A stretch of DNA of 33,823 nt, taken from NCBI GenBank assembly GCA_028291945.1, contig JAQGNH010000410.1, positions 1 to 33,823 of the forward strand. The letters run 5' to 3'. Position numbers and translations under genes: made by a program. The notes below the pieces were generated by a model. That model worked only from the letters and a program-made list of their open reading frames with translations, did no database searches and was not told where the DNA came from. Source of the DNA: Betaproteobacteria bacterium. GTDB lineage: Bacteria; Pseudomonadota; Gammaproteobacteria; Burkholderiales; SG8-41. Shown piece after piece: positions 16,390-29,263 of the stretch. The stretch's first letter is position 1. Every line of letters begins with the position of its first letter.

Positions 16390-17535
16390 GTGTCAGCGCG
16401 TACGCCCGCCATCCTCGTACTCAAGGATGGGACGGTATTTCGCGGCACCTCCATCGGGGCCGATGGGCTGACGGTTGGCGAAGTGGTGTTCAACACTGCG
16501 ATGACCGGGTACCAGGAGATCCTTACCGATCCGTCTTATTGCCGGCAGATCGTGACGCTGACGTATCCGCACATCGGAAACTATGGTGCGAATGCTGAAG
16601 ATGTGGAAGCCGATCGAATCTACGCCGCAGGACTGGTGATACGCGATCTGCCGGTCCGTTCGTCCAACTGGCGGCAGACGTCGACGCTCTCCGAGTACCT
16701 GAAGCGCGAGAACATCGTCGCGATTGCGGATGTGGATACGCGCAAGTTGACTCGCATGCTCCGCGACAAAGGCGCGCAAGACGGCTGCATCATGGCCGGC
16801 AAGATCGACGAGCACGCGGCGCTGAGTGCAGCGCGCGAGTTCCCGGGACTGATGGGAATGGACCTCGCGAAGGTGGTGAGCTGCAAGACTGCGTATCCAT
16901 GGGACGAAGGCGCGTGGGCGCTGGGTGCCGGCTACCGTAAAGAGGGCGGCTCGAAGTTTCATGTCGTTGCGTACGATTACGGTGTAAAGCGCAATATCCT
17001 GCGCAAGCTTGCCTCCCGCGGCTGCAAAGTAACCGTGATCCCGGCCGAGACGCCGGCTGAAGAAGCGCTGGGTCTGGAGCCGCATGGAATTTTGCTCGCG
17101 AACGGGCCCGGTGATCCCGCGCCGTGCGATTATGCGATCCGCGCAATTCGAACGTTTCTCGGCGTTGGAGTGCCCCTCTTCGGGATCTGCCTCGGTCATC
17201 AATTGCTGGGGCTTGCCGTCGGCGCCAAGACCACGAAAATGAAGTTTGGTCATCACGGGGCGAATCATCCCGTGCAGGACGTGGAATCGGGCCGCGTCAT
17301 GATCACCAGCCAGAATCACGGCTTTGCGGTCGATCCCGCCACGCTGCCCCAGAACGCCCGAATCACGCACGTCTCACTGTTCGATGGCAGTCTTCAAGGA
17401 TTCGAATTGACTGACCGGCCAGCGTTCTGCTTTCAGGGCCATCCTGAAGCGAGCCCGGGGCCGCGAGACGTGGATTACTTGTTCGATCGGTTCACCAGGC
17501 TGATGGAGCAAAAGCGTGAACGGGTGATCGCGTGA
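16390..17535 (+). CDS. carA: Carbamoyl-phosphate synthase small subunit (glutamine amidotransferase)
   Basis: 381 residues from GTG 16390, chosen because AGGAG lies 6 nt upstream and the product then begins [19 protein letters not shown] like its relatives. The frame is open further upstream, but that part overlaps the promoter and leader. The N-terminal CarA domain is followed by a class I amidotransferase with the nucleophile Cys267 ([11 protein letters not shown]) and the His-Glu pair in [12 protein letters not shown]. It releases ammonia from glutamine and channels it to CarB, making carbamoyl phosphate for arginine and pyrimidine synthesis. carB follows after 47 nt. Confidence 0.97.
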   Translation: MSARTPAILVLKDGTVFRGTSIGADGLTVGEVVFNTAMTGYQEILTDPSYCRQIVTLTYPHIGNYGANAEDVEADRIYAAGLVIRDLPVRSSNWRQTSTLSEYLKRENIVAIADVDTRKLTRMLRDKGAQDGCIMAGKIDEHAALSAAREFPGLMGMDLAKVVSCKTAYPWDEGAWALGAGYRKEGGSKFHVVAYDYGVKRNILRKLASRGCKVTVIPAETPAEEALGLEPHGILLANGPGDPAPCDYAIRAIRTFLGVGVPLFGICLGHQLLGLAVGAKTTKMKFGHHGANHPVQDVESGRVMITSQNHGFAVDPATLPQNARITHVSLFDGSLQGFELTDRPAFCFQGHPEASPGPRDVDYLFDRFTRLMEQKRERVIA

Positions 17536-17582
17536 TGGGAGAACAGTCCCGTCGCCACACACTCGTTCACTGAACTGAAGCC

Positions 17583-20804
<3,222 letters not shown>

Positions 20805-20806
20805 TC

Positions 20807-21283
20807 ATGACCAAAATTCCCTTGACCGTTATTGGCGCGACAAAGTTGCGCGCCGAGCTCCAGGAGCTCAAAGGTGTTCAGCGTCCTGCGATCATCACTG
20901 CGATTGCCGAGGCGCGCTCCCACGGTGACCTTTCCGAAAACGCTGAATATGCTGCGGCCAAGGAGCGGCAGAGCTTCATCGAGGGTCGGATCGCGGAGCT
21001 CGAGTCCAAGTTGGCCAACGCACAGATCATCGATCCCGCACTGCTGGAAGCCGAAGGCCGGTGTGTTTTCGGAGCAACTGTCGATCTCGAGGAGCTGGAA
21101 AACGGTCAGGTCGTGAGCTACCAGATCGTCGGCGAGGATGAAGCGGACATCAAGGAAGGCAAGATCTCGATCAGCTCACCGCTTGCGCGGGCGCTCATTG
21201 GAAAGTCCGCCGGCGACGTTGCGGAAGTTCAGGCCCCGAGCGGCGTGCGCGAGTACGAGATTCTGGATGTGAAATACGCGTGA
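20807..21283 (+). CDS. greA: Transcription elongation factor GreA
   Basis: 158 residues, exactly the family length. The N-terminal coiled-coil finger ([21 protein letters not shown] ... [24 protein letters not shown]) carries the acidic tip residues needed to stimulate RNA polymerase cleavage of backtracked RNA. The C-terminal FKBP-like domain has [23 protein letters not shown]. The start lies 2 nt after the carB stop, with its ribosome binding region inside carB, so it is translationally tied to the carAB transcript. Its 3' side is followed by intergenic repeats and then convergent yhbY. Confidence 0.97.
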   Translation: MTKIPLTVIGATKLRAELQELKGVQRPAIITAIAEARSHGDLSENAEYAAAKERQSFIEGRIAELESKLANAQIIDPALLEAEGRCVFGATVDLEELENGQVVSYQIVGEDEADIKEGKISISSPLARALIGKSAGDVAEVQAPSGVREYEILDVKYA

Positions 21284-21286
21284 CAC

Positions 21287-21442
21287 CCGTCAGCGGTAGC
21301 GCAACGCACGACCGTCAGCGGTAGGAGTCAGCGGTCAGCCGTAACAGCTCTCAGTCTTTGGCGTAAGGGATAGTCAAGATTGAGCGTTTAGCACGGAACT
21401 TAAATATAGGTCGATCATCAATACCCACCGCTGACCGTTACG
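21287..21442. repeat. Cluster of AGCGGTCAGC-type intergenic repeats between greA and yhbY
   Basis: CCGTCAGCGGTAG occurs at 21287-21299 and again at 21312-21324. GTCAGCGGTCAGCCGTAAC follows at 21327-21345. An inverted relative, CCGCTGACCGTTACG, lies at 21428-21442. GTCAGCGG (21327-21334) pairs perfectly with CCGCTGAC (21428-21435), so the segment resembles a small MITE-like unit of about 115 bp. The inverted copy supplies the yhbY stop codon. The gap lies between convergent genes. Confidence 0.7.
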
Positions 21443-21788
21443 TCCGTTGAAAGCTCCGCTTCGTCTTCCGTGCCGGTTTCCGTTTGGGCCGAGGCTTGGC
21501 GTTTTTTCGATCTTCAGATGGGCCCGCTCGATATACCACCAAAACCTTTCCAATCTGTTGCACGGGTTGCGCGCCGGTAGCTTCGCAGACCGCTGAAATG
21601 AGATTGGCGCGTGCCGCCCGGTCGTCGCCGAGCGCCCGGATTTTGATCAGCTCGTGACTTTTCAGGTTGGCGTCGATTTCATGGAGCACTTCGGGGGTCA
21701 GGCCGGCATTGCCGATGAAAACTACGGGTTGCAGATGATGGGCTCGTGCGCGCAATGCGCGATGCTCACTGGAACTCAGTTCGGACAC
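21438..21788 (-). CDS. yhbY: CRS1-YhbY domain RNA-binding protein
   Basis: 116 residues from GTG 21788. The N-terminal ~95 residues form the CRS1/YhbY (CRM) fold: LSSSEHRALRARAHHLQPVVFIGNAGLTPEVLHEID, LKSHELIKIRALG and QQIGKVLVVYR, with the GNAG loop. Bacterial members bind pre-50S ribosomal particles. A Lys/Arg-rich tail (about 97-116, KPRPKRKPARKTKRSFQRT) exceeds the usual ~97 residues and probably adds RNA affinity. It is divergent from rlmE, another 23S rRNA-acting gene; this pairing is common in proteobacteria. Confidence 0.92.
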   Translation of the reverse strand: MSELSSSEHRALRARAHHLQPVVFIGNAGLTPEVLHEIDANLKSHELIKIRALGDDRAARANLISAVCEATGAQPVQQIGKVLVVYRAGPSEDRKNAKPRPKRKPARKTKRSFQRT

Positions 21789-21891
21789 GATGTTGCTTCT
21801 ATAGGGATGTGCTGCGGGGGGGACGGTACCACCCGAACTTTAGCACTAAATTGGCGTCACTAAGCAGCTGCCGATACTTACACTAGCGCTC

Positions 21892-22539
21892 ATGGCAAAG
21901 AGCAGCAAAGCGTGGATGCGTGAGCACGTGACCGACCCTTACGTCAAACGTGCGAATGCCGAAGGCTATCGATCGCGTGCGGCCTACAAGCTTCAGCAGA
22001 TCGACGCCAGGGACAAGCTGCTCAAACCAGGCATGACAGTTGTCGACCTCGGTGCGGCGCCCGGCGGCTGGTCGCAGGTGGCATCGAAACGGGTCGGTCC
22101 AACCGGCCGAGTGATCGCGCTCGACCTGCTCGAGATAGCGCAAGTACCTGGCGTTACAGTGATCTGCGGCGATTTCGGCGAAGACGCGACGCTGCTGGCG
22201 CTCGCGCAGGCGCTCGAAGGATCGCCCGTCGACCTTGTGCTCTCGGATATGGCACCCAATATCAGCGGTATCGCCAGCGCTGACCAGGCGCGTGCGGTCG
22301 GTCTTGCCGAGCTCGCGATCGATTTTGCTTCGAAACACTTGAAACCGCACGGGAACTTGCTGGTCAAAACCTTTCACGGCGCCGGGTACGAAGAGCTCGT
22401 CGAGACTTTGCGGCGCACTTTCCTTCAGGTTTACACCCGCAAGCCGGAAGCTTCGCGCAGCCGGTCGAGCGAGGTTTATCTGTTGGGCAAAGGGCTCTTG
22501 GAAGGCGGACCGAAGTCGCGGGCGTCGCGGCGGGATTAG
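21892..22539 (+). CDS. rlmE: 23S rRNA (uridine-2'-O-)-methyltransferase RlmE (FtsJ/RrmJ)
   Basis: 215 residues. It methylates U2552 (E. coli numbering) of 23S rRNA during late 50S assembly. The SAM motif is VVDLGAAPGGWSQ (50-62). The K-D-K-E catalytic set is visible at K33 (AAYKLQQID), D119 (LVLSDMAPN), K159 (LLVKTFHG) and E194 (SRSSEVYLLG). The C-terminal SKAWMREH-type start is normal for the family. ATG 21892 has no obvious ribosome binding site. It is followed by ftsH after 45 nt, the conserved heat-inducible pair in E. coli. Confidence 0.97.
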   Translation: MAKSSKAWMREHVTDPYVKRANAEGYRSRAAYKLQQIDARDKLLKPGMTVVDLGAAPGGWSQVASKRVGPTGRVIALDLLEIAQVPGVTVICGDFGEDATLLALAQALEGSPVDLVLSDMAPNISGIASADQARAVGLAELAIDFASKHLKPHGNLLVKTFHGAGYEELVETLRRTFLQVYTRKPEASRSRSSEVYLLGKGLLEGGPKSRASRRD

Positions 22540-22584
22540 TTTAGAATTGAACGAGGTAGCGCCAGTTCGGCGCAAGGAGACTGC

Positions 22585-24474
22585 TTGAACAATCTGATCA
22601 AGAATGTCGCGATCTGGCTGGTGATCGCTCTGGTCCTCATGACCGTATTCAACCAGTTCAGCACGCGGCAGAGCACTCAGAAGGCGATGGAGTACTCCCA
22701 GTTCATCGAAGAGGTGAAACAGGGGCGGGTCGCCAAGGTCACCATCGAGGGGCGCGTTCTAAAAGGCGTGAAGTCGACCGGCGAGCGCTTTACCACCTAT
22801 TCCCCGTCCGATCCGTGGCTCGTCTCCGATCTTCTCAAGAACGGCGTGATCATCGAAGCCAAGCCTGAAGAGGAGCCGTCGCTCCTCATGAACATCTTCG
22901 TCTCGTGGTTCCCGATGCTGTTGCTCATTGGCGTGTGGATATTTTTCATGCGTCAGATGCAGGGCGGGGGCCGAGGCGGCGCATTCTCGTTCGGCAAGAG
23001 CCGTGCGCGCATGCTCGACGAATCGAATAATACCGTGACGTTCGCGGACGTCGCCGGCTGCGAGGAAGCGAAAGAAGAAGTCGCGGAGCTCGTGGAGTTC
23101 CTGCGCGACCCGTCGAAATTCCAGAAGCTCGGCGGGCGTATTCCGCGCGGCGTGCTGATGGTCGGCAATCCCGGAACAGGTAAGACACTGCTCGCACGCG
23201 CAATCGCGGGCGAAGCAAAGGTGCCGTTCTTCAGCATTTCAGGTTCGGACTTTGTCGAGATGTTCGTCGGTGTTGGCGCGGCGCGGGTTCGGGATATGTT
23301 CGAGCAGGCGAAGAAGCACTCGCCGTGCATCGTATTCATCGATGAGATCGACGCGGTCGGCCGCCAGCGTGGCGCGGGCCTGGGCGGCGGTAACGATGAG
23401 CGTGAGCAGACGTTGAACCAGCTGCTGGTTGAAATGGATGGTTTCGAAGCGAACTCCGGCGTGATCGTCATCGCCGCCACGAACCGTCCGGACGTGCTCG
23501 ATCCCGCGCTGTTGCGGCCGGGACGTTTTGACCGCCAGGTGGTCGTGCCGCTGCCCGATATCCGCGGACGCGAGCAGATCCTTCAGGTGCATATGCGCAA
23601 AGTGCCGGTCGCGCCCGATGTGCGCCCGGACATCCTTGCACGAGGCACGCCGGGATTCTCCGGCGCGGATCTCGCGAATCTCGTGAATGAGGCCGCGCTC
23701 TTCGCAGCGCGCGGGAGCAAGCGTCTTGTCGACATGGATGACTTCGAGCGCGCTAAAGACAAGATCATCATGGGCGCCGAGCGTCGCTCCATCGTCATGC
23801 CTGAGCACGAGCGCAAGAATACGGCGTATCACGAAGCCGGCCATGCGGTGGTCGCAAGACTTTTGCACCGCACCGATCCGGTACACAAGGTAACGATCAT
23901 TCCGCGCGGTCGCGCCCTGGGCGTGACGATGCAGCTTCCGGCAGAAGATCGTTACAGCATGGATGCCGAGATGATTCTGCAGAATATCGCGGTGCTCTTT
24001 GGCGGCCGGATTGCCGAAGAAATTTTCATGAAGCAGATGACGACCGGCGCATCGAATGACTTCGAGCGTGCCACTGAAATGGCGCGCAACATGGTCATGC
24101 GCTGGGGCATGAGCGAGTCGCTCGGGCCTATGGTTTACGGCGAAAATGACGGTGAAGTGTTTCTCGGCCGCTCGATCACGACGCACAAGAACGTCTCCGA
24201 ATCGACGCTGCAGAAAGTCGATGCCGAGATCCGCCGCATCGTCGATCAGCAATACGCGCTTGCCCGCGGTCTGATCGAAGCTAATCGCGAGAAAGTCGAA
24301 GTGATGGCGAAAGCCCTGCTCGAGTGGGAAACCCTGGACGCTGAGCAGATCAATGACATCATGGAAGGCCGTCCGCCGCGGCCGCCGAAGCCGGCAGCTG
24401 CGCCTGCGCAGCATCCGCCGCGCGACAGCACACCGACGCCGACACCGACCGCGACTCCGGCACAAGAAACGTAG
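22585..24474 (+). CDS. ftsH: ATP-dependent zinc metalloprotease FtsH
   Basis: 629 residues from TTG 22585, chosen because AAGGAG lies 7 nt upstream and the product begins [18 protein letters not shown] as in relatives. Two membrane helices (about 7-23 and 103-122) flank a periplasmic domain. The AAA module has Walker A GNPGTGKT (194-201), Walker B IVFIDEID (249-256) and the second-region RPGRFDRQ (311-318). The zinc protease site is HEAGH (416-420). It is an inner-membrane hexamer degrading misfolded membrane proteins and regulators such as sigma-32. Walker A has Asn195 where most FtsH proteins have Pro. The Pro/Thr-rich C-terminal tail is typical. A strong terminator follows. Confidence 0.97.
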   Translation: MNNLIKNVAIWLVIALVLMTVFNQFSTRQSTQKAMEYSQFIEEVKQGRVAKVTIEGRVLKGVKSTGERFTTYSPSDPWLVSDLLKNGVIIEAKPEEEPSLLMNIFVSWFPMLLLIGVWIFFMRQMQGGGRGGAFSFGKSRARMLDESNNTVTFADVAGCEEAKEEVAELVEFLRDPSKFQKLGGRIPRGVLMVGNPGTGKTLLARAIAGEAKVPFFSISGSDFVEMFVGVGAARVRDMFEQAKKHSPCIVFIDEIDAVGRQRGAGLGGGNDEREQTLNQLLVEMDGFEANSGVIVIAATNRPDVLDPALLRPGRFDRQVVVPLPDIRGREQILQVHMRKVPVAPDVRPDILARGTPGFSGADLANLVNEAALFAARGSKRLVDMDDFERAKDKIIMGAERRSIVMPEHERKNTAYHEAGHAVVARLLHRTDPVHKVTIIPRGRALGVTMQLPAEDRYSMDAEMILQNIAVLFGGRIAEEIFMKQMTTGASNDFERATEMARNMVMRWGMSESLGPMVYGENDGEVFLGRSITTHKNVSESTLQKVDAEIRRIVDQQYALARGLIEANREKVEVMAKALLEWETLDAEQINDIMEGRPPRPPKPAAAPAQHPPRDSTPTPTPTATPAQET

Positions 24475-24490
24475 TCGAGCACTATCGCAG

Positions 24491-24525
24491 AAGAGGGGTG
24501 GGAGTAAAATCCCACCCCTCTTTCT
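24491..24525 (+). terminator. Intrinsic terminator after ftsH
   Basis: Stem GAGGGGTGGGA (24493-24503) / TCCCACCCCTC (24510-24520), extendable by two A-T pairs, with loop GTAAAA and TTTCT following. It lies between ftsH and folP, so folP depends on read-through or its own promoter. Confidence 0.85.
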
Positions 24526-24540
24526 GTGTACCTTGCCGGC

Positions 24541-25383
24541 ATGGTCCTTCACTGCGGCTCTTACAGGCTGGCGCTCCAGCGGCCGCTCATCATGGGTGTC
24601 GTAAACGTCACGCCCGATTCGTTCTCCGACGGTGGCCGCTACGCGTCGCAGCAGGACGCGGTACGCCACGCGCGGGCTCTCATCGCCGAAGGCGCTGACA
24701 TCCTCGACATCGGGGGCGAATCGACGCGTCCCGGCGCGGCAGCGGTATCGATCGATGAAGAACGCCGGCGGGTACTTGGGGTCATCAAAGAGCTCGCGGG
24801 CTGTGGCGTGCCCATCTCAGTCGATACGCGCAAGCCCGAGCTCATGGGTGAGGCGATTGCCGCAGGCGCGAGCTTCATCAACGACATCAGTGCTCTGGAG
24901 GAACCTGGCGCGCTGGAGCTCATCGCTCAGAGTACGGTAGCGGTCTGCCTGATGCACAAACAGGGCGAGCCGCAGAACATGCAGCAGAGTCCCCATTACG
25001 ACGACGTCGTGCAAGAGGTGCGTAGTTATCTGGCTGCGCGCGTGGATGCCGCTGAAGGCGCCGGGATAGCGCGCGAGCGCATCGTCATCGACCCGGGCTT
25101 CGGTTTCGGTAAGACTTACGACCACAATCTCGCGCTGGTGCGAGCGCTGCCTCTGCTCGCGACCCTCGGGGTGCCCGTGCTCGCAGGACTTTCGCGCAAA
25201 GCCATGCTCGGCCGCATCACCGGCCGCACTGCGGGTGAACGCGTGCACGCAAGCGTTGCTGCGGCCCTGTTCGCGGCCGCGCGCGGTGCGCGAATCTTGC
25301 GTGTGCACGACGTCCTAGCCACACGCGAGGCTCTGGCGGTATGGTGCGCGCTCGCGGGTACAATGACCATTTCCGGGAAGTGA
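24541..25383 (+). CDS. folP: Dihydropteroate synthase
   Basis: 280 residues from ATG 24541; GTG 24526, at the foot of the ftsH terminator, is a less likely start. It condenses p-aminobenzoate with the pterin diphosphate in folate synthesis and is the sulfonamide target. Family motifs: [16 protein letters not shown] (18-32), [33 protein letters not shown] and [19 protein letters not shown]. The C-terminus is [15 protein letters not shown]. glmM starts 16 nt after its stop, the usual folP-glmM pair. No folP-specific promoter could be seen between the terminator and the start. Confidence 0.96.
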   Translation: MVLHCGSYRLALQRPLIMGVVNVTPDSFSDGGRYASQQDAVRHARALIAEGADILDIGGESTRPGAAAVSIDEERRRVLGVIKELAGCGVPISVDTRKPELMGEAIAAGASFINDISALEEPGALELIAQSTVAVCLMHKQGEPQNMQQSPHYDDVVQEVRSYLAARVDAAEGAGIARERIVIDPGFGFGKTYDHNLALVRALPLLATLGVPVLAGLSRKAMLGRITGRTAGERVHASVAAALFAAARGARILRVHDVLATREALAVWCALAGTMTISGK

Positions 25384-25399
25384 TCGGGGCGGAACAACA

Positions 25400-26746
25400 A
25401 TGAAACGCAGGTATTTCGGTACCGATGGGGTGCGCGGCAAAGTCGGTGAAACACCGATCGCACCTGAGTTCGTAATGAAGCTTGGGTATGCGGCCGGTAA
25501 GGTGCTGGCAGGTGGTACATCCCACGCCGAGCGTCCGAGTGTTCTGATCGGGAAGGACACCCGCGTTTCCGGTTACATGCTGGAGTCCGCGCTCCAGGCA
25601 GGCCTCTCAGCGGCCGGTGTGGATGTCCTGCTCGTAGGCCCCATGCCGACGGCCGGTGTCGCGTACCTTACGCGCGCGCTGCGGCTCTCGGCCGGGATCG
25701 TTATCAGCGCCTCGCACAATCCATTCCAGGACAATGGCATCAAGTTTTTCTCCGGAGACGGCGCCAAGCTGCCCGATGAGACCGAAACCGAAATCGAGCG
25801 TGAGCTCGAGCTGCCTTTGAAATGCATGAGCTCGGCAAAGCTCGGCAAAGCCCGGCGCATGGAAGATGCGGTAGGCCGCTACATTGAATTTTGCAAAAGC
25901 ACGTTCCCTACGCGCCTCGATCTGAAAGGCGTGCGGATCGTGGTGGACTGTGCGCACGGAGCTGCGTATCACGTGGCGCCGTGCGTGTTCCATGAGCTCG
26001 GCGCCGATGTCGTCGATATCGGCGTCAACCCGGACGGCTTCAACATCAACGACGAGGTCGGCGCAACACGGCCTCAGGCCATGCAAGCCGAAGTCAAACG
26101 CACGCGAGCCGACTTCGGCATCGCGCTCGACGGCGACGCCGATCGTGTCGTCATGGCCGACTCCGAAGGCAAGCTTTACGATGGTGACCAACTGCTTTAC
26201 ATCATCGCTCAACATCGGCAGAAGCAGGGCATGCTTTCCGGCGGTGTAGTCGGCACCCAGATGACCAACCTGGGACTGGAGCACGCGCTTGCGCAGCTTT
26301 CCATCCCTTTCGCACGCGCCAAGGTCGGCGACCGGTACGTGCTGGAAATGCTCAATGAGCGCGGGTGGCAGCTCGGCGGCGAAAACTCCGGGCATATCGT
26401 ATGCCTCGACAAACACACGACCGGCGATGGCATCGTGTCTGCGCTTCAGGTACTGCGTGCGCTCGTGAGCGACAGCGTATCGCTCGTCGATGCGGCCGCA
26501 CCGATGGCGCTTTACCCGCAGGTGCTGATCAATGTCGCAGTCAAGCAGGCTTTCGATTTTGCGTCGCACGGGAAGGTGCAGAAAGCCGTTGCAGACGCCG
26601 AGCACGATCTGGACGGCTCCGGACGAGTGCTCTTGCGCGCATCGGGAACGGAGCCGGTCATTCGAGTGATGGTCGAAGGCAAGGCGGGCGCGAAAGTTAA
26701 GGGTTGGGCCGAAACCATCGCCCAAGCGGTGCGCGAAGCCTGCTGA
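25400..26746 (+). CDS. glmM: Phosphoglucosamine mutase
   Basis: 448 residues. It interconverts glucosamine-6-phosphate and glucosamine-1-phosphate for UDP-GlcNAc, peptidoglycan and LPS synthesis. The N-terminus [12 protein letters not shown] is diagnostic. The phosphoserine loop is [17 protein letters not shown] (active Ser105), the metal loop is [12 protein letters not shown], the sugar loop [12 protein letters not shown], and the phosphate-binding loop [15 protein letters not shown] is near the C-terminus. ATG 25400 is 16 nt after folP. A hairpin with a T-run follows the stop. Confidence 0.97.
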   Translation: MKRRYFGTDGVRGKVGETPIAPEFVMKLGYAAGKVLAGGTSHAERPSVLIGKDTRVSGYMLESALQAGLSAAGVDVLLVGPMPTAGVAYLTRALRLSAGIVISASHNPFQDNGIKFFSGDGAKLPDETETEIERELELPLKCMSSAKLGKARRMEDAVGRYIEFCKSTFPTRLDLKGVRIVVDCAHGAAYHVAPCVFHELGADVVDIGVNPDGFNINDEVGATRPQAMQAEVKRTRADFGIALDGDADRVVMADSEGKLYDGDQLLYIIAQHRQKQGMLSGGVVGTQMTNLGLEHALAQLSIPFARAKVGDRYVLEMLNERGWQLGGENSGHIVCLDKHTTGDGIVSALQVLRALVSDSVSLVDAAAPMALYPQVLINVAVKQAFDFASHGKVQKAVADAEHDLDGSGRVLLRASGTEPVIRVMVEGKAGAKVKGWAETIAQAVREAC

Positions 26747-26751
26747 CGCTG

Positions 26752-26782
26752 AGCGCGCGCTCGTTCTTTGCCGCGCGCTTTT
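26752..26782 (+). terminator. Probable intrinsic terminator after glmM
   Basis: AGCGCGCG (26752-26759) pairs with CGCGCGCT (26772-26779) across a 12-nt loop, and TTTT (26779-26782) follows. It starts 6 nt after the glmM stop. Confidence 0.6.
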
Positions 26783-26856
26783 GCTCCCGTCTGCTCTTCT
26801 TGGTTGATCCTTTTCCCAATCAGCACGTTGCGCACGTTTTCCATCAGTGCAGTTCG

Positions 26857-26886
26857 TTGACCCTCGTCCCGTCCGACGTGTAAAAT
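26857..26886 (+). promoter_or_regulatory. Candidate sigma-70 promoter for tpiA-secG
   Basis: TTGACC (26857-26862) and TAAAAT (26881-26886) are separated by 18 nt and lie about 28 nt before the tpiA ATG, downstream of the glmM terminator. Confidence 0.55.
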
Positions 26887-26913
26887 TGAACGGTTTAAGT
26901 GGGTCAGCCGGGA

Positions 26914-27675
26914 ATGCGCATCAAGCTCGTAGCAGGTAACTGGAAGATGAACGGCACCCTGGCTACGAATCAGGCCCTGCTGCAGGCGCTCGTTCCAGCG
27001 CTTGCTCGCGTCGTGGGTGTCAAGTGCGCCATCTGCGCGCCCTTTCCTTATCTGGCACAGGTGCAGCAGTTGTTGAGCGGAACGGGCTTGGCGTGGGGCG
27101 CTCAGAACGTCTCGCAGTTCGATGCTGGGGCTTACACCGGCGAAGTCTCGGGCGCGATGCTGGTCGACTTCGGATGCCGTTACGTCATCGTTGGCCATTC
27201 GGAGCGGCGCGCGCTGTTTGGAGAGACCAGCGAGACCGTCGCGGAAAAGTATGCCGCTGCACTGAAGGCGGGGCTGACTCCGATCCTCTGTGTGGGCGAA
27301 ACTCTGGCGGACCGGGAAGCAGGGTACACGGAACCGGTTGTCGCCGCGCAGCTCGCGCCGGTTCTCGCGGCCTCCGGCGCTCAATCATTCGCGCACGCGG
27401 TGATCGCGTACGAGCCGGTGTGGGCGATCGGCACGGGGAAGACAGCGACGCCCGAACAGGCGCAGGCAGTGCACGCCTACATTCGTACGCGCCTGGCCAC
27501 ACACGACGCCGCGGTCGCAGAGAAGGTGCAGGTGCTATATGGCGGCAGCGTGAAAGGGAGTAACGCTGCGCAGCTCTTTGGGATGCCCGACATCGATGGT
27601 GGGCTCATCGGCGGCGCGTCACTGGACGCTAATGAAATGGCAGTGATCTGTCGGGCTGCGAGCCCGGCGAGTTGA
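26914..27675 (+). CDS. tpiA: Triosephosphate isomerase
   Basis: 253 residues from ATG 26914; an in-frame GTG at 26899 would add five residues and is less like the family. It interconverts dihydroxyacetone phosphate and glyceraldehyde-3-phosphate. Catalytic residues are visible: N9/K11 (GNWKMNG), H95 (IVGHSERR) and E167 ([19 protein letters not shown]), with the phosphate-binding [11 protein letters not shown] and [10 protein letters not shown]. It has its own likely promoter and is 10 nt upstream of secG. This tpiA-secG-tRNA-nuo order is widely conserved. Confidence 0.97.
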   Translation: MRIKLVAGNWKMNGTLATNQALLQALVPALARVVGVKCAICAPFPYLAQVQQLLSGTGLAWGAQNVSQFDAGAYTGEVSGAMLVDFGCRYVIVGHSERRALFGETSETVAEKYAAALKAGLTPILCVGETLADREAGYTEPVVAAQLAPVLAASGAQSFAHAVIAYEPVWAIGTGKTATPEQAQAVHAYIRTRLATHDAAVAEKVQVLYGGSVKGSNAAQLFGMPDIDGGLIGGASLDANEMAVICRAASPAS

Positions 27676-27685
27676 ACGGACAAAA

Positions 27686-28075
27686 ATGGAAATAGTCATA
27701 CTGGTGCTGCACGTGGTGGCTGCGCTCGGGATCGTGGGTCTCGTGCTTCTGCAGCATGGCAAAGGCGCCGATGTCGGCGCCGCTTTCGGCAGCGGCTCGG
27801 CCGGCAGCGTTTTCGGCTCTGCAGGCTCTGCCAACTTCCTGAGCCGGGCTACAGCGATACTCGCGCTCGTGTTCTTTTTGACGAGCCTCGGACTCACGTA
27901 TTTTTCCTCACGCAAATCGGATACACGGGGCGTTATGGCCGACCATCCGGTGACCACCCAGAAGGTGCCGGGGCAGATCCCGGGCCAAACACCTGGCCAG
28001 GCGGCGCCCGTGCCCGCACCTGCGGCGCCTGCTGCGCCCGCAGACACCGGGAGAGCCCAAGAAGTACCGAAATGA
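27686..28075 (+). CDS. secG: Preprotein translocase subunit SecG
   Basis: 129 residues. Two membrane helices (about 3-21 and 52-72) flank the conserved loop LLQHGKGADVGAAFGSGSAGSVFGSAGSANFLSRATA, the SecG signature. It assists SecYE-SecA export in the inner membrane. The C-terminal ~50 residues are Pro/Ala/Gln-rich (PGQIPGQTPGQAAPVPAPAA), a low-complexity tail common in betaproteobacterial SecG. It follows tpiA by 10 nt and is followed by a repeat hairpin and tRNA-Leu. Confidence 0.95.
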   Translation: MEIVILVLHVVAALGIVGLVLLQHGKGADVGAAFGSGSAGSVFGSAGSANFLSRATAILALVFFLTSLGLTYFSSRKSDTRGVMADHPVTTQKVPGQIPGQTPGQAAPVPAPAAPAAPADTGRAQEVPK

Positions 28076-28086
28076 ACTGAAGCGCG

Positions 28087-28124
28087 AGCGGTGAGCCGGA
28101 AATGATCGCTGCCGGCTGACCGCT
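28087..28124. repeat. Inverted repeat between secG and tRNA-Leu (AGCGGTCAGC-type family)
   Basis: AGCGGTGAGCCGG (28087-28099) and CCGGCTGACCGCT (28112-28124) are complementary at 12 of 13 positions around a 12-nt loop. The word is nearly the same as AGCGGTCAGCCG at 21330-21341. It starts 12 nt after secG and may end the tpiA-secG transcript, although no T-run follows. Confidence 0.65.
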
Positions 28125-28137
28125 TCTGAGTAACTTC

Positions 28138-28222
28138 GCCGACGTGGTGGAATTGGTAGACACGCCGTCTTGAGGGGGCGGTGGCGAAAGCCGTGAGAGT
28201 TCGAGTCTCTCCGTCGGCACCA
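28138..28222 (+). tRNA. tRNA-Leu (anticodon GAG)
   Basis: 85 nt including encoded CCA (28220-28222). The acceptor stem pairs GCCGACG (28138-28144) with CGTCGGC (28212-28218). The anticodon arm is CCGTC-TTGAGGG-GGCGG, giving GAG, which reads CUC/CUU. The long variable arm GGC-GAAA-GCC marks a class II tRNA. The T arm is GAGAG-TTCGAGT-CTCTC. Placement between secG and nuoA is the common betaproteobacterial one. Confidence 0.97.
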
Positions 28223-28322
28223 CAATGCAGGACTGGATTCAGGGCGCAGACAAATGCCGGAAACGCTCGAACCTCGTCTGCGGCCAGCTATCCAATGGCT
28301 GCAGGCGGACAAAGGAAGGCGC

Positions 28323-28340
28323 TCGAGGCGCGTGCCTCGA
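28323..28340 (+). promoter_or_regulatory. Small hairpin in the nuo leader
   Basis: TCGAGGC (28323-28329) and GCCTCGA (28334-28340) enclose GCGT, 45 nt before nuoA, in the 162-nt gap after tRNA-Leu. There is no T-run. Function unknown; no clear promoter was found in the gap, so nuo may be read from further upstream. Confidence 0.4.
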
Positions 28341-28384
28341 TGGGTGCTGATATCTGAATGCCGGCCGCTGGCTGCTGAGTCCTG

Positions 28385-28753
28385 ATGTTAGAAAACTACT
28401 TTCCCATATTGCTGTTCATTCTCGTCGGCCTGGCTGTCGGCGTGGCGCCACTCCTCCTGGGTGGAGGCCTGAGCCGCCTGCTTGGCGTACATCGGCCCGA
28501 CAGCGAGAAACTGTCGCCGTACGAATGCGGATTCGAAGCTTTCGAAGATGCGCGCATGAAGTTCGACGTCCGCTACTACCTGATTGCGATTCTCTTCATC
28601 CTGTTCGATCTGGAGATCGCGTTCCTGTTTCCGTGGGCCGTGGTGCTTCGGGAAATCGGCTTCTTCGGTTTCATGGCCATGGTCCTGTTCCTCGGCATAC
28701 TTGTCGTGGGTTTCGTCTACGAATGGATGAAAGGCGCGCTGGAGTGGGAGTGA
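28385..28753 (+). CDS. nuoA: NADH-quinone oxidoreductase subunit A
   Basis: 122 residues, three membrane helices (about 6-30, 66-86, 92-115). The conserved loop [42 protein letters not shown] is the NuoA/ND3 signature. It is a membrane-arm subunit of complex I near the quinone site. ATG 28385; no strong ribosome binding site is visible. It is the first gene of the nuo operon, with nuoB 30 nt downstream. Confidence 0.97.
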   Translation: MLENYFPILLFILVGLAVGVAPLLLGGGLSRLLGVHRPDSEKLSPYECGFEAFEDARMKFDVRYYLIAILFILFDLEIAFLFPWAVVLREIGFFGFMAMVLFLGILVVGFVYEWMKGALEWE

Positions 28754-28783
28754 TTCGCTCTGCGCGCCTCAAAAGCTGAGCTT

Positions 28784-29263
28784 ATGGGTGCATCCGAAAA
28801 TATTTCAGACAAAGGCTTTGTCACGACGACGGCCGACAAGCTGATCAACTGGACTCGCACAGGATCGTTGTGGCCTATGACGTTTGGGCTCGCGTGCTGC
28901 GCGGTCGAGATGATGCACGCCGGTGCGGCGCGATACGACCTCGACCGCTTCGGCATCGTCTTCCGTCCCAGTCCACGCCAGTCGGATGTCATGATCGTCG
29001 CTGGCACGCTGTGCAACAAAATGGCGCCGGCCTTGCGCAAAGTCTACGACCAGATGGCGGAGCCCCGGTGGGTGATCTCCATGGGATCGTGCGCGAACGG
29101 CGGTGGCTACTATCACTATTCGTATTCCGTGGTTCGTGGTTGTGACCGGATCGTTCCGGTAGACATCTACGTGCCGGGCTGCCCCCCTACGGCCGAGGCG
29201 CTGCTCTACGGGATCATTCAACTGCAGAACAAGATCAAACGCACGAACACGATCGCCCGCTGA
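28784..29263 (+). CDS. nuoB: NADH-quinone oxidoreductase subunit B (cluster N2)
   Basis: 159 residues. It carries the four cysteines for the terminal 4Fe-4S cluster N2: the adjacent C38-C39 ([11 protein letters not shown]), C103 ([11 protein letters not shown]) and C133 ([16 protein letters not shown]). It is a peripheral-arm subunit that passes electrons to quinone. ATG 28784. The stop overlaps the nuoC start (TGATG), indicating translational coupling. Confidence 0.98.
   Translation: MGASENISDKGFVTTTADKLINWTRTGSLWPMTFGLACCAVEMMHAGAARYDLDRFGIVFRPSPRQSDVMIVAGTLCNKMAPALRKVYDQMAEPRWVISMGSCANGGGYYHYSYSVVRGCDRIVPVDIYVPGCPPTAEALLYGIIQLQNKIKRTNTIAR

Noticed and set aside
21851-21860. TTAGCACT-like words near yhbY/rlmE and at about 21385 as CIRCE half-sites
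   Set aside because: No matching GAGTGCTAA at 9-nt spacing; not a CIRCE operator.
23239-24669. 476-codon frame on the minus strand opposite ftsH
   Set aside because: Shadow of ftsH; Arg/His-rich composition typical of antisense frames, with no recognisable domain.
26747-26898. Possible small ORF between glmM and tpiA
   Set aside because: The gap is explained by a terminator and a promoter; no convincing reading frame was found.
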